A stretch of 64,000 nt of DNA from Ptiloglossa arizonensis. Taxonomy: Eukaryota; Arthropoda; Insecta; Hymenoptera; Colletidae. The position numbers were made by a program, and so were the translations under genes. Location: the NCBI RefSeq assembly GCF_051014685.1, contig NW_027478765.1, positions 434,001 through 498,000 of the forward strand, in the 5' to 3' direction. Position 1 is the first letter of the stretch; the number at the start of each line of letters is the position of its first letter. The notes under the pieces are model-generated. The model had not been told where the DNA came from and did not search any database. It saw nothing but the letters and a program-made list of their open reading frames with translations. Positions 11,015 through 23,453 of this stretch are shown piece after piece.

Positions 11015-14000
11015 CGATTCTCCGTTTCTTTGTTCGTTTCTCCGTTTATTTCTTCATTTCTCCATTTATTTCTTCGATTCTCCGTTCCTATCTTCGTTTC
11101 TCCGTTTATTTGTTCGTGTCTGCATTTATTTCTCCGTTTCTCAGGTTCTTTGTTCGTTTCTTCGTTTCTTTGTTCGTTTCTCCGTTTCTTTGTTCGTTTC
11201 TCCGTTTCTTTGTTCGTGTCTGCATTTATTTCTCCGTTTCTCAGTTTCTTTGTTCGTTTCTTCGTTTCTTTGTTCGTTTCTCCGTTTCTTTCTTCATGTC
11301 TCCGTTCATATCTTCGTTTCTCCGTTTCATTCTTCGTTTCTGCGTTTCATTGTTCGTTTCTCCGTTTCTTTCCTCGTTTCTCCGTTTCTTTGTTCGTTTC
11401 TCCGTTTCTTTGTCCGTTTCTCCGTTTCTTTCTTCGATTCTCCGTTTCTTTGTTCGTTTCTCCGTTTATTTCTTCATTTCTCCATTTATTTCTTCGATTC
11501 TCCGTTCCTATCTTCGTTTCTCCGTTTATTTGTTCGTGTCTGCATTTATTTCTCCGTTTCTCAGGTTCTTTGTTCGTTTCTTCGTTTCTTTGTTCGTTTC
11601 TCCGTTTCTTTGTTCGTTTCTCCGTTTCTTTGTTCGTTTCTCTGTTTATTTATTCGTTTCTCCGTTTCTTTCTTCGTTTCTCTGTTTCTTTCTTCGTTTC
11701 TCCGTTTCTTTCTTCATGTCTCCGTTCATATCTTCGTTTCTCCGTTTCATTCTTCGTTTCTGCGTTTCATTGTTCGCTTCTCCGTTTCTTTCCTCGTTTC
11801 TTCGTTTCTTTGTTCGTTTCTCCGTTTCTTTCTTCGTTTCTCCGTTTCTTTGTTCGTTTCTCTGTTTATTTATTCGTTTCTCCGTTTCTTTGTTCGTTTC
11901 TCCGTTTCTTTGTTCGTTTCTCCATTTATTTCTTCGTTTCTCCGTTTCTTTCTTCGTTTCTTCGTTGCTTTCTTCGTTTCTCCGTTTCTTTCTTCGTTTC
12001 CCCGTTTCTTTCTTCGTTTCTCCGTTTCTTTCTTCGTTTCTCCGTTTCTTTCTTCGTTTCTGCTTTCTTTCTTCGTTTCTCCGTTTCTCTCTTCGTTTCT
12101 CCGTTTCTTTCTTCGTTTCTCCGTCTCTTTCTTCGTTTCTCCGTTTCTCTGTTCGTTTCTCCGTTTATTTCTTCGTTTCTCCATTTATTTCTTCGTTTCT
12201 TTCTTCGTTTCTCCGTTTCTTTCTTCGTTTCCCCGTTTCTTTCTTCGTTTCTACGTTTCTTTCTTCGTTTCTCCGTTTCTTTTTCGTTTCTGCGTTTCTT
12301 TCCTCGTTTCTCCGTTTCTTTGTTCGTTTCTCCGTTTGTTGCTCGTTTCTCCGTTTCTTTCTTCGTTTCTCCGTTTCTTTGTTCGTTTCTCCGTTTCTTT
12401 GTTCGTTTCTCCGTTTCTTTCTCCGTTTCTCGGTTTATTTCTTCGTTTCTCCATTTATTTCTCCGTTTCTCCGTTTCTTTCTTCGTTTCTTCGTTGCTTT
12501 CTTCGTTTCTCCGTTTCTTTCTTCGTTTCCCCGTTTCTTTCTTCGTTTCTCCATTTATTTCTTCGTTTCTCCGTTTCTTTCTTCGTTTCTTCGTTGCTTT
12601 CTTCGTTTCTCCGTTTCTTTCTTCGTTTCTCCGTTTCTTTCTTCGTTTCTCCGTTTCTTTGTTCGTTTCTCCGTTTATTTCTACATTTCTCCATTTATTT
12701 CTACGATTCTCCGTTCCTATCTTCGTTTCTCCGTTTATTTGTTCGTGTCTGCATTTACTTCTCCGTTTCTCAGTTTCTTTGTTCGTTTCTTCGTTTCTTT
12801 GTTCGTTTCTCCGTTTCTTTGTTTGTTTCTCCGGTTCTTTCTTCGTTTCTTCGATTCTTTCTTCGTTTCTCCGTTTATTTCTTCGTTTCTCCGTTTCTTT
12901 CTTCGTTCATCCGTTTCTTTGTTCGTTTCTCCGTTTCTTTGTTCGTTTCTCCGTTTCTTTCTTCTTTTCTCCGTTTCTTTCTTCGTTTCTCCGTTTCTTT
13001 CTTCGTTTCTCCGTTTCTTTCTTCGTTTCTCCGTTTCTTTCTTCGTTTCTCCGTTTCTTTCTTCGTTTCTCCGTTTCTTTCTTCGTTTCTCCGTTTCCTT
13101 CTTCGTTTCTCCGTTTCTTTCTTCGTTTCTCCATTTACTTCTCCGTTTCTTTGTTCGTTTCTCCGTTTCTTTGTTCGTTTCTCCGTTTCTTTGTTCGTTT
13201 CTCCGTTTCTTTCTTCGTTTCTCCGTTTCTTTGTTCGTTTCTCCGTTTATTTCTACATTTCTCCATTTATTTCTACGATTCTCCGTTCCTATCTTCGTTT
13301 CTCCGTTTATTTGTTCGTGTCTGCATTTACTTCTCCGTTTCTCAGTTTCTTTGTTCGTTTCTTCGTTTCTTTGTTCGTTTCTCCGTTTCTTTGTTTGTTT
13401 CTCCGGTTCTTTCTTCGTTTCTTCGATTCTTTCTTCGTTTCTCCGTTTATTTCTTCGTTTCTCCGTTTCTTTCTTCGTTCATCCGTTTCTTTGTTCGTTT
13501 CTCCGTTTCTTTGTTCGTTTCTCCGTTTCTTTCTTCTTTTCTCCGTTTCTTTCTTCGTTTCTCCGTTTCTTTCTTCGTTCCTCCGTTTCTTTCTTCGTTT
13601 CTCCGTTTCTTTGTTCGTTTCTCCGTTTCTTTGTTCGTTTCTCCGTTTATTTCTACATTTCTCCATTTAGTTCTAGATTCTCCGTTCCTATCTTCGTTTC
13701 TCCGTTTATTTGTTCGTGTCTGCATTTACTTCTCCGTTTCTCAGTTTCTTTGTTCGTTTCTTCGTTTCTTTGTTCGTTTCTCCGTTTCTTTGTTCGTTTC
13801 TCCGGTTCTTTCTTCGTTTCTTCGATTCTTTCTTCGTTTCTCCGTTTCTTTGTTCGTTTCTCCGTTTCAATCTTCGTTTCTCCGTTTCTTTGTTCGGTTC
13901 TCCGTTTCTTTGTTCGTTTTTCCGCTTCTTTCTTTGTTTCTCCGTTTCTTTCTTCATTTCTCCGTTTATATCTTCGTTTCTGCGTTTCATTGTTCGTTTC

Positions 14001-14220
14001 TCCGTTTCTTTCTTCGTTTCTCCGTTTCTTTCTTCGTTTCTCCGTTTCTTTCTTCGATTTTCCGTTTCTTTCTTCGTTTCTCCATTTCTTTCTTCTATTC
14101 TTCATTCCGTTCTTCGTTTCTCGGTTACTTTCTTCGTTTCTCCGTTTCTTTCTTCGTTTCTCCGTTTCTTTGTTCGTTTCTCCGTTTCAATCTTCGTTTC
14201 TCCGTTTCTTTGTTCGGTTC
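10461..14220 (+). repeat. Large higher-order repeat of domain A, copy 2
   Basis: Carries the same ordered markers as 2,801-6,700: TCGTTGTTCG at 10,847, GTTGCTCG at 12,338, TTTAGTTCTAGATTC near 13,665 and CAATC at 13,868 and 14,188. Similarity to copy 1 ends near 14,220. From there the sequence matches about 7,160 onward (displacement 7,060), which looks like a deletion junction of about 0.47 kb relative to copy 1. Confidence 0.85.
11923..12472 (+). repeat. GTTGCTCG block, copy 2 of 7
   Basis: Same order of variants as copy 1, with GTTGCTCG at 12,338 and the TTTCTGCTTTC one-base deletion. It lies inside the second large repeat of domain A. Confidence 0.85.
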
Positions 14221-15599
14221 TCCGTTTCTTTCTTCGTTTCTCCGTTTCTTTGTTCCTTTCTCCGTTTATTTCTTCATTTCTCCATTTATTTCTACGATTC
14301 TCCGTTCCTATCTTCGTTTCTCCGTTTATTTGTTCGTGTCTGCATTTATTTCTCCGTTTCTCAGTTTCTTTGTTCGTTTCTTCGTTTCTTTGTTCGTTTC
14401 TCCGTTTCTTTCTTCGTTTCTTCGTTTCTTTCTTCGTTTCTCCGTTTATTTCTTCGTTTCTCCGTTTCTTTCTTCGTTCATCCGTTTCTTTGTTCGTTTC
14501 TCCGTTTCTTTGTTCGTTTCTCCGTTTCTTTCTTCTTTTCTCCGTTTCTTTCTTCGTTTCTCCGTTTCTTTCTTCGTTTCTCCGTTTCTTTCTTCGTTTC
14601 TCCGTTTCTTTCTTCGTTTCTCCGTTTCTTTCTTCGTTTCTCCGTTTCTTTCCTCGTTTCTCCGTTTCCTTCTTCGTTTCTCCGTTTCTTTCTTCGTTTC
14701 TCCAATTACTTCTCCGTTTCTTTCTTCGTTTCTCCGTTTCTTTGTTCGTTTCTCCGTTTCTTTGTTCGTTTCTCCGTTTCTTTGTCCGTTTCTCCGTTTC
14801 TTTGTTCGTTTCTCCGTTTCTTTCTTCGTTTCTCCGTTTCTTTCTTCGTTTCTCCGTTTCTTTGTTCGTTTCTCCGTTTATTTCTACATTTCTCCATTTG
14901 TTTCTACGATTCTCCGTTCCTATCTTCGTTTCTCCGTTTATTTGTTCGTGTCTGCATTTACTTCTCCGTTTCTCAGTTTCTTTGTTCGTTTCTTCGTTTC
15001 TTTGTTCGTTTCTCCGTTTCTTTGTTTGTTTCTCCGGTTCTTTCTTCGTTTCTCCGTTTCTTTCTTCGTTTCTCCGTTTCTTTCTTCGTTTCTCCGTTTC
15101 TTTCTTCGTTTCTCCGTTTCCTTCTTCGTTTCTCCGTTTCTTTCTTCGTTTCTCCATTTACTTCTCCGTTTCTTTCTTCGTTTCTCCGTTTCTTTGTTCG
15201 TTTCTCCGTTTCTTTGTTCGTTTCTCCGTTTCTTTGTTCGTTTCTCCGTTTCTTTGTTCGTTTCTCAGTTTCTTTCTTCGTTTCTCCGTTTCTTTCTTCG
15301 TTTCTCCGTTTCTTTGTTCGTTTCTCCGTTTATTTCTACATTTCTCCATTTATTTCTACGATTCTCCGTTCCTATCTTCGTTTCTCCGTTTATTTGTTCG
15401 TGTCTGCATTTACTTCTCCGTTTCTCAGTTTCTTTGTTCGTTTCTTCGTTTCTTTGTTCGTTTCTCCGTTTCTTTGTTCGTTTCTCCGGTTCTTTCTTCG
15501 TTTCTTCGATTCTTTCTTCGTTTCTCCGTTTATTTGTTCGTGTCTGCATTTATTTCTCCGTTTCTCAGGTTCTTTCTTCGTTTCTCCGTTTCTTTGTTC

Positions 15600-17740
15600 G
15601 TTTCTCCGTTTCTTTGTTCGTTTCTCTGTTTATTTATTCGTTTCTCCGTTTCTTTCTTCGTTTCTCTGTTTCTTTCTTCGTTTCTCCGTTTCTTTCTTCA
15701 TGTCTCCGTTCATATCTTCGTTTCTCCGTTTCATTCTTCGTTTCTGCGTTTCATTGTTCGCTTCTCCGTTTCTTTCCTCGTTTCTTCGTTTCTTTGTTCG
15801 TTTCTCCGTTTCTTTGTTCGTTTCTCCGTTTCATTGTTCGTTTCTCTGTTTATTTATTCGTTTCTCCGTTTCTTTGTTCGTTTCTCCGTTTCTTTGTTCG
15901 TTTCTCCATTTATTTCTTCGTTTCTCCGTTTCTTTCTTCGTTTCTTCGTTGCTTTCTTCGTTTCTCCGTTTCTTTCTTCGTTTCCCCGTTTCTTTCTTCG
16001 TTTCTCCGTTTCTTTCTTCGTTTCTCCGTTTCTTTCTTCGTTTCTGCTTTCTTTCTTCGTTTCTCCGTTTCTCTCTTCGTTTCTCCGTTTCTTTCTTCGT
16101 TTCTCCGTCTCTTTCTTCGTTTCTCCGTTTCTCTGTTCGTTTCTCCGTTTATTTCTTCGTTTCTCCATTTATTTCTTCGTTTCTTTCTTCGTTTCTCCGT
16201 TTCTTTCTTCGTTTCCCCGTTTCTTTCTTCGTTTCTACGTTTCTTTCTTCGTTTCTCCGTTTCTTTTTCGTTTCTGCGTTTCTTTCCTCGTTTCTCCGTT
16301 TCTTTGTTCGTTTCTCCGTTTGTTGCTCGTTTCTCCGTTTCTTTCTTCGTTTCTCCGTTTCTTTGTTCGTTTCTCCGTTTCTTTGTTCGTTTCTCCGTTT
16401 CTTTCTCCGTTTCTCGGTTTATTTCTTCGTTTCTCCATTTATTTCTCCGTTTCTCCGTTTCTTTCTTCGTTTCTTCGTTGCTTTCTTCGTTTCTCCGTTT
16501 CTTTCTTCGTTTCCCCGTTTCTTTCTTCGTTTCTCCATTTATTTCTTCGTTTCTCCGTTTCTTTCTTCGTTTCTTCGTTGCTTTCTTCGTTTCTCCGTTT
16601 CTTTCTTCGTTTCTCCGTTTCTTTCTTCGTTTCTCCGTTTCTTTGTTCGTTTCTCCGTTTATTTCTACATTTCTCCATTTATTTCTACGATTCTCCGTTC
16701 CTATCTTCGTTTCTCCGTTTATTTGTTCGTGTCTGCATTTACTTCTCCGTTTCTCAGTTTCTTTGTTCGTTTCTTCGTTTCTTTGTTCGTTTCTCCGTTT
16801 CTTTGTTCGTTTCTCCGTTTCTTTGTTCGTTTCTCCGTTTCTTTCTTCTTTTCTCCGTTTCTTTCTTCGTTTCTCCGTTTCTTTCTTCGTTTCTCCGTTT
16901 CTTTCTTCGTTTCTCCGTTTCTTTCTTCGTTTCTCCGTTTCTTTCTTCGTTTCTCCGTTTCTTTCTTCGTTTCTCCGTTTCCTTCTTCGTTTCTCCGTTT
17001 CTTTCTTCGTTTCTCCATTTACTTCTCCGTTTCTTTCTTCGTTTCTCCGTTTCTTTCTTCGTTTCTCCGTTTCTTTCTTCGTTTCTCCGTTTCTTTCTTC
17101 GTTTCTCCGTTTCTTTGTTCGTTTCTCCGTTTCTTTGTTCGTTTCTCCGTTTATTTCTACATTTCTCCATTTAGTTCTAGATTCTCCGTTCCTATCTTCG
17201 TTTCTCCGTTTATTTGTTCGTGTCTGCATTTACTTCTCCGTTTCTCAGTTTCTTTGTTCGTTTCTTCGTTTCTTTGTTCGTTTCTCCGTTTCTTTGTTCG
17301 TTTCTCCGGTTCTTTCTTCGTTTCTTCGATTCTTTCTTCGTTTCTCCGTTTCTTTGTTCGTTTCTCCGTTTCAATCTTCGTTTCTCCGTTTCTTTGTTCG
17401 GTTCTCCGTTTCTTTGTTCGTTTTTCCGCTTCTTTCTTTGTTTCTCCGTTTCTTTCTTCATTTCTCCGTTTATATCTTCGTTTCTGCGTTTCATTGTTCG
17501 TTTCTCCGTTTCTTTCTTCGTTTCTCCGTTTCTTTCTTCGTTTCTCCGTTTCTTTCTTCGATTTTCCGTTTCTTTCTTCGTTTCTCCATTTCTTTCTTCT
17601 ATTCTTCATTCCGTTCTTCGTTTCTCGGTTACTTTCTTCGTTTCTCCGTTTCTTTCTTCGTTTCTCCGTTTCTTTGTTCGTTTCTCCGTTTCAATCTTCG
17701 TTTCTCCGTTTCTTTGTTCGGTTCTCCGTTTCTTTGTTCG
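15600..17740 (+). repeat. Large higher-order repeat of domain A, copy 3 (left-truncated)
   Basis: Matches 11,616-14,220 with displacement 3,984 at the left and 3,504 at the right, so about 480 bases are missing internally. Markers are GTTGCTCG at 16,322, TTTAGTTCTAGATTC near 17,169 and CAATC at 17,372 and 17,692. It merges directly into the 17,157-19,441 segment that copies 6,121-9,037. Confidence 0.8.
15907..16456 (+). repeat. GTTGCTCG block, copy 3 of 7
   Basis: GTTGCTCG at 16,322, again with the TTTCTGCTTTC deletion. Displacement from copy 2 is exactly 3,984. Confidence 0.85.
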
Positions 17741-19441
17741 TTTTTCCGCTTCTTTCTTTGTTTCTCCGTTTCTTTCTTCATTTCTCCGTTTATATCTTCG
17801 TTTCTGCGTTTCATTGTTCGTTTCTCCGTTTCTTTCTTCGTTTCTCCGTTCCTTTCTCCGTTTCTTCGTTCGTTTCTCCGTTTCTTTGTTCGTTTCTCCG
17901 TTTCTTTCTTCGTTTCTCCGTTTCTTTCTTCGTTTCTCCGTTTCTTTCTTCTATTTTCCGTTTCTTTCTTCGTTTCTCCATTTCTTTCTTCTATTCTTCA
18001 TTCCGTTCTTCGTTTCTCGGTTACTTTCTTCGTTTCTCCGTTTCTTTCTTCGTTTCTCCGTTTCTTTCTTCGTTTCACCGTTTCTTTTATCGCTTCTTCG
18101 TTTCTCCGTTTCTTTCTTCGTTTCTCCGTTTATATCGTCGTTTCTCCATTTCTTTCTCCGTTTCTTTCTTCGTTTCTCCGTTTCTTTGTTCGTTTCTCCG
18201 TTTCTTTCTTCGTTTCTCCGTTTCTTTGTTCCTTTCTCCGTTTATTTCTTCATTTCTCCATTTATTTCTACGATTCTCCGTTCCTATCTTCGTTTCTCCG
18301 TTTATTTGTTCGTGTCTGCATTTATTTCTCCGTTTCTCAGTTTCTTTGTTCGTTTCTTCGTTTCTTTGTTCGTTTCTCCGTTTCTTTCTTCGTTTCTTCG
18401 TTTCTTTCTTCGTTTCTCCGTTTATTTCTTCGTTTCTCCGTTTCTTTCTTCGTTCATCCGTTTCTTTGTTCGTTTCTCCGTTTCTTTGTTCGTTTCTCCG
18501 TTTCTTTCTTCTTTTCTCCGTTTCTTTCTTCGTTTCTCCGTTTCTTTCTTCGTTTCTCCGTTTCTTTCTTCGTTTCTCCGTTTCTTTCTTCGTTTCTCCG
18601 TTTCTTTCTTCGTTTCTCCGTTTCTTTCTTCGTTTCTCCGTTTCCTTCTACGTTTCTCCGTTTCTTTCTTCGCTTCTCCATTTACTTCTCCGTTTCTTTC
18701 TTCGTTTCTCCGTTTCTTTCTTCGTTTCTCCGTTTCTTTGTTCGTTTCTCCGTTTCTTTGTTCGTTTCTCCGTTTCTTTGTTCGTTTCTCCGTTTCTTTC
18801 TTCGTTTCTCCGTTTCTTTCTTCGTTTCTCCGTTTCTTTGTTCGTTTCTCCGTTTATTTCTACATTTCTCCATTTATTTCTACGATTCTCCGTTCCTATC
18901 TTCGTTTCTCCGTTTATTTGTTCGTGTCTGCATTTACTTCTCCGTTTCTCAGTTTCTTTGTTCGTTTCTTCGTTTCTTTGTTCGTTTCTCCGTTTCTTTG
19001 TTCGTTTCTCCGGTTCTTTCTTCGTTTCTTCGATTCTTTCTTCGTTTCTCCGTTTCTTTGTTCGTTTCTCCGTTTCAATCTTCGTTTCTCCGTTTCTTTG
19101 TTCGGTTCTCCGTTTCTTTGTTCGTTTTTCCGCTTCTTTCTATGTTTCTCCGTTTCTTTCTTCATTGCTCCGTTTATATCTTCGTTTCTGCGTTTCATTG
19201 TTCGTTTCTCCGTTTCTTTCTTCGTTTCTCCGTTTCTTTGTTCGTTTCTCCGTTTCTTTCTTCGCTTCTTCGTTTCTTCGTTTCTTTGTTCGTTTCTCCG
19301 TTTCTTTGTTCGTTTCTCCGTTTCTTTGTTCGTTTCTCCGTTTCTATGTTCGTTTCTCCGTTTCTTTGTTCGTTTCCCCGTTTCTTTGTTCGTTTCTACG
19401 TTTCTTTGTTCGTTTCTTCGTTTCTTTCTTCGTTTCTCCAT
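17157..19441 (+). repeat. 2.3-kb segment homologous to 6,121-9,037
   Basis: Shares with the earlier segment the TAG run, paired CAATC variants, TTCTATTC near 17,597 and 17,989, CACCGTTTCTTTTATCG near 18,076 and the CAATC at 19,076. It carries one copy of the 632-bp unit that is doubled in the other segment. Confidence 0.8.
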
Positions 19442-21709
19442 TTATTTCTCCGTTTCTTTCTTCGTTTCTCCGTTTCTTTCTTCGTTTCTCCATTTATTTC
19501 TCCGTTTCTTTCTTCGTTTCTCCGTTTATTTGTTCGTTTCTCCGTTTCTTTGTTCGTTTCTCCGTTTCTTTGTTCGTTTCTCCGTTTCTTTGTTCGTTTC
19601 TCCGTTTCTTTGTTCGTTTCTCCGTATCTTTGTTCGTTTCTTCGTTTCTTTGTTCGTTTCTCCGTTTCTTTGTTCGTTTCTCCGTTTCTTTCTTCGTTTC
19701 TTCGTTTCTTTCTTCGTTTCTCTGTTTATTTATTCGTTTCTCCGTTTCTTTCTTCGTTTCTCTGTTTCTTTCTTCATTTCTCCGTTTATATCTTCGTTTC
19801 TCCATTCATTTCTCCGTTTCCTTCTTCGTTTCTCCGTTTCATTCTTCGTTTCTCCGTTTCTTTCTTCGTTTCTCCGTTTATTTCTTCGTTTCTCCATTCA
19901 TTTCTCCGTTTCTTTCTTCGTCTCTCCGTTTCATTCTTCGTTTCTCCGTTTCTTTCTTCGTTTCTTCGTTTCTTTCTTCGTTTCCCTGTTTATTTATTCG
20001 TTTCTCCGTTTCTTTCTTCGTTTCTCTGTTTCTTTCTTCGTTTCTCCGTTTATATCTTCGTTTCTCCATTCATTTCTCCGTTTCTTTCTTCGTTTCTCCG
20101 TTTCATTCTTCGTTTCTCCGTTTCTTTCTTCGTTTCTCCGTTTCCTTGTTCGATTCTCCGTTTAGTTCTTCGTTTCTCCATTTATTTCCCCGTTTCATTC
20201 TTCGTTTCTTCGTTTCTTTCTTCGTTTCTCCGTTTCTTTGTTCGATTCTCCGTTTCTTTGTTCGTTCTCCGTTTCTTTCTTAGTTTCTCCGTTTCTTTCT
20301 TCATGTCTCCGTTTATATCTTCGTTTCTCCGTTTCATTCTTCGTTTCTGCGTTTCATTGTTCGTTTCTCCGTTTCTTTCCTCGTTTCTCCGTTTCTTTGT
20401 TCGTTTCTCCGTTTCTTTGTTCGTTTCTCCGTTTCTTTCTTCGTTTCTCCGTTTCTTTGTTCGTTTCTCCGTTTATTTCTTCATTGCTCCATTTATTTCT
20501 ACGATTCTCCGTTCCTATCTTCGTTTCTCCGTTTATTTGTTCGTGTCTGCATTTATTGCTCCGTTTCTCAGTTTCTTTGTTCGTTTCTTCGTTTCTTTGT
20601 TCGTTTCTCCGTTTCTTTGTTCGTTTCTCCGTTTCTTTGTTCGTTTCTCTGTTTATTTATTCGTTTCTCCGTTTCTTTCTTCGTTTCTCTGTTTCTTTCT
20701 TCGTTTCTCCGTTTCTTTCTTCGTTTCTCCGTTTCTTTCTTCGTTTCTCCGTTTATATCTTCGTTTCTCCATTTATTTCTCCGTTTCTCAGTTTCTTTGT
20801 TCGTTTCTTCGTTTCTTTGTTCGTTTCTCCGTTTCTTTCTTCGTTTCTTCGTTTCTTTCTTCGTTTCTCCGTTTCTTTGTTCGTTTCTCCGTTTCTCCGT
20901 TTCTTTCTTCGTTTCTCCGTTTCTTTGTTCATTTCTCCGTTTCTTTCTTCGTTTCTCCGTTTCTTTGTTCGTTTCTCCGTTTATTTCTTCATTTCTCCAT
21001 TTATTTCTACGATTCTCCGTTCCTCTCTTCGTTTCTCCGTTTATTTGTTCGTGTCTGCATTTATTTCTCCGTTTCTCAGTTTCTTTGTTCGTTTCTTCGT
21101 TTCTTTGTTCGTTTCTCCGTTTCTTTCTTCATGTCTCCGTTCATATCTTCGTTTCTCCGTTTCATTCTTCGTTTCTGCGTTTCATTTTTCGTTTCTCCGT
21201 TTCTTTCCTCGTTTCTCCGTTTCTTTGTTCGTTTCTCCGTTTCTTTGCCCGTTTCTCCGTTTCTTTCTTCGATTCTCCGTTTCTTTGTTCGTTTCTCCGT
21301 TTATTTCTTCATTTCTCCATTTATTTCTTCGATTCTCCGTTCCTATCTTCGTTTCTCCGTTTATTTGTTCGTGTCTGCATTTATTTCTCCGTTTCTCAGG
21401 TTCTTTGTTCGTTTCTTCGTTTCTTTGTTCGTTTCTCCGTTTCTTTGTTCGTTTCTCCGTTTCTTTGTTCTTTTCTCTGTTTATTTATTCGTTTCTCCGT
21501 TTCTTTCTTCGTTTCTCTGTTTCTTTCTTCGTTTCTCCGTTTCTTTCTTCATGTCTCCGTTCATATCTTCGTTTCTCCGTTTCATTCTTCGTTTCTGCGT
21601 TTAATTGTTCGCTTCTCCGTTTCTTTCCTCGTTTCTTCGTTTCTTTGTTCGTTTCTCCGTTTCTTTGTTCGTTTCTCCGTTTCTTTCTTTGTTTCTCCGT
21701 TTCTTTCTT

Positions 21710-22673
21710 CATGTCTCCGTTTATATCTTTGTTTCTCCGTTTCATTCTTCGTTTCTGCGTTTCATTGTTCGTTTCTCCGTTTCTTTCTTCGTTTCTCCGT
21801 TTCTTTGTTCGTTTCTCTGTTTCGTTCTTCGTTTCTCCGTTTATATGTTCGTTTCTCCATTCATTTCTCCGTTTCTTTCTTCGTTTCTCCGTTTCATTCT
21901 TCGTTTCTCCTTTTCTTTCTTCGTTTCTCCGTTTCCTTGTTCGATTCTCCGTTTATTTCTTCGTTTCTCCATTTATTTCTTCGTTTCTCCGTTTCTTTCT
22001 TCGTTTCTTCGTTGCTTTCTTCGTTTCTCCGTTTCTTTCTTCGTTTCCCCGTTTCTTTCTTCGTTTCTCCGTTTCTTTCTTCGTTTCTCCGTTTCTTTCT
22101 TCGTTTCTCCGTTTCTTTGTCCGTTTATCCGTTTCTTTTTTCGTTTCTCCGTTTCTTTCTTCGTTTCTCCGTTTCTTTCTTCGTTTCTCCGTTTCTTTCT
22201 TCGTTTCTCCGTTTCTTTCTTCGTTTCTCCATTTATTTCTCCGTTTCTTTCTTCGTTTCTCCGTTTCTTTCTTCGTTTCTCCGTTTCTTTGTTCGTTTCT
22301 CCGTTTCTTTGTTCGTTTCTCCGTTTCTTTGTTCGTTTCTCCGCTTCTTTCTTCGTTTCTCCGTTTCTTTGTTCGTTTCTGCGTTTATTTCTTCATTTCT
22401 CCATTTATTTCTACGATTCTCCGTTCCTATCTTCGTTTCTTCGTTTATTTGTTCGTGTCTGCATTTATTTCTCCGTTTCTCAGTTTCTTTGTTCGTTTCT
22501 TCGTTTCTTTGTTCGTTTCTCCGTTTCTTTCTTCATGTCTCCGTTCATATCTTCGTTTCTCCGTTTCATTCTTCGTTTCTGCGTTTCATTGTTCGTTTCT
22601 CCGTTTCTTTCCTCGTTTCTCCGTTTCTTTGTTCGTTTCTCCGTTTCTTTGTCCGTTTCTCCGTTTCTTTCTT
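21710..22673 (+). repeat. 0.96-kb higher-order block, copy near the right end of domain A
   Basis: Begins at CATGTCTCCG and carries GTCCGTTTATCCG at 22,119. It is displaced by 19,319 bases from 2,391-3,354 and follows it closely, apart from a TCGTTCTTCG variant near 21,833. This is the furthest-separated copy of the block in the window. Confidence 0.8.
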
Positions 22674-23453
22674 CGATTCTCCGTTTCTTTGTTCGTTTCT
22701 CCGTTTATTTCTTCATTTCTCCATTTATTTCTTCGATTCTCCGTTCCTATCTTCGTTTCTCCGTTTATTTGTTCGTGTCTGCATTAATTTCTCCGTTTCT
22801 CAGGTTCTTTGTTCGTTTCTTCGTTTCTTTGTTCGTTTCTCCGTTTCTTTGTTCGTTTCTCCGTTTCTTTGTTCGTTTCTCTGTTTATTTATTCGTTTCT
22901 CCGTTTCTTTCTTCGTTTCCCTGTTTCTTTCTTCGTTTCTCCGTTTCTTTCTTCATGTCTCCGTTCATATCTTCGTTTCTCCGTTTCATTCTTCGTTTCT
23001 GCGTTTCATTGTTCGCTTCTCCGTTTCTTTCCTCGTTTCTTCGTTTCTTTGTTCGTTTCTCCGTTTCTTTGTTCGTTTCTCCGTTTCTTTGTTCGTTTCT
23101 CTGTTTATTTATTCGTTTCTCCGTTTCTTTGTTCGTTTCTCCGTTTCTTTGTTCGTTTCTCCGTTTCTTTCTTTGTTTCTCCGTTTCTTTCTTCATGTCT
23201 CCGTTTATATCTTTGTTTCTCCGTTTCATTCTTCGTTTCTGCGTTTCATTGTTCGTTTCTCCGTTTCTTTCTTCGTTTCTCCGTTTCTTTGTTCGTTTCT
23301 CTGTTTCTTTCTTCGTTTCTCCGTTTATATCTTCGTTTCTCCATTCATTTCTCCGTTTCTTTCTTCGTTTCTCCGTTTCATTCTTCGTTTCTCCGTTTCT
23401 TTCTTCGTTTCTCCGTTTCCTTGTTCGATTCTCCGTTTATTTCTTCGTTTCTC

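Larger units (their letters stand above)
1..22800 (+). repeat. Array domain A (GTGTCTGCATT-cassette domain)
   Basis: This part is defined by recurrent cassettes that join a CCTATCTTCG variant, TTTATTTGTTCG, GTGTCTGCATT and TCTCAG within about 70 bases. The GTGTCTGCATT core starts near 483, 1388, 1920, 3136, 3396, 3676, 3996, 5193, 5785, 6184, 7276, 7888, 8520, 9260, 9992, 10796, 11116, 11216, 11536, 12745, 13317, 13716, 14336, 14948, 15400, 15540, 16731, 17220, 18312, 18924, 20543, 21051, 21371, 22455 and 22775. I saw none after 22,790. Large internal repeats are listed separately. Stretches between them, for example 19,441-21,709, hold the same monomers and no other feature. The right boundary is set by the last cassette and is approximate. 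Confidence 0.8.

Noticed and set aside
15910..17229. 439-codon minus-strand frame of KRRNEERNGETKKETE type, coiled-coil-like
   Set aside because: It is the purine-strand reading of the same satellite. The ATG comes from the CCAT variant. The same peptide appears in other frames, and ends are set by chance TTCA or TTA variants on the + strand. No unique sequence is present.
377..21604. 7,075-codon open reading frame encoding a hydrophobic FLRFFLRFSVSFFVSPF-type protein
   Set aside because: It starts at TTG, overlaps other giant frames with the same repeated peptide, and exists because the strand lacks A. Single-base indels between monomers do not disturb the peptide pattern because every frame gives it. 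No domain, signal or codon bias supports a gene.
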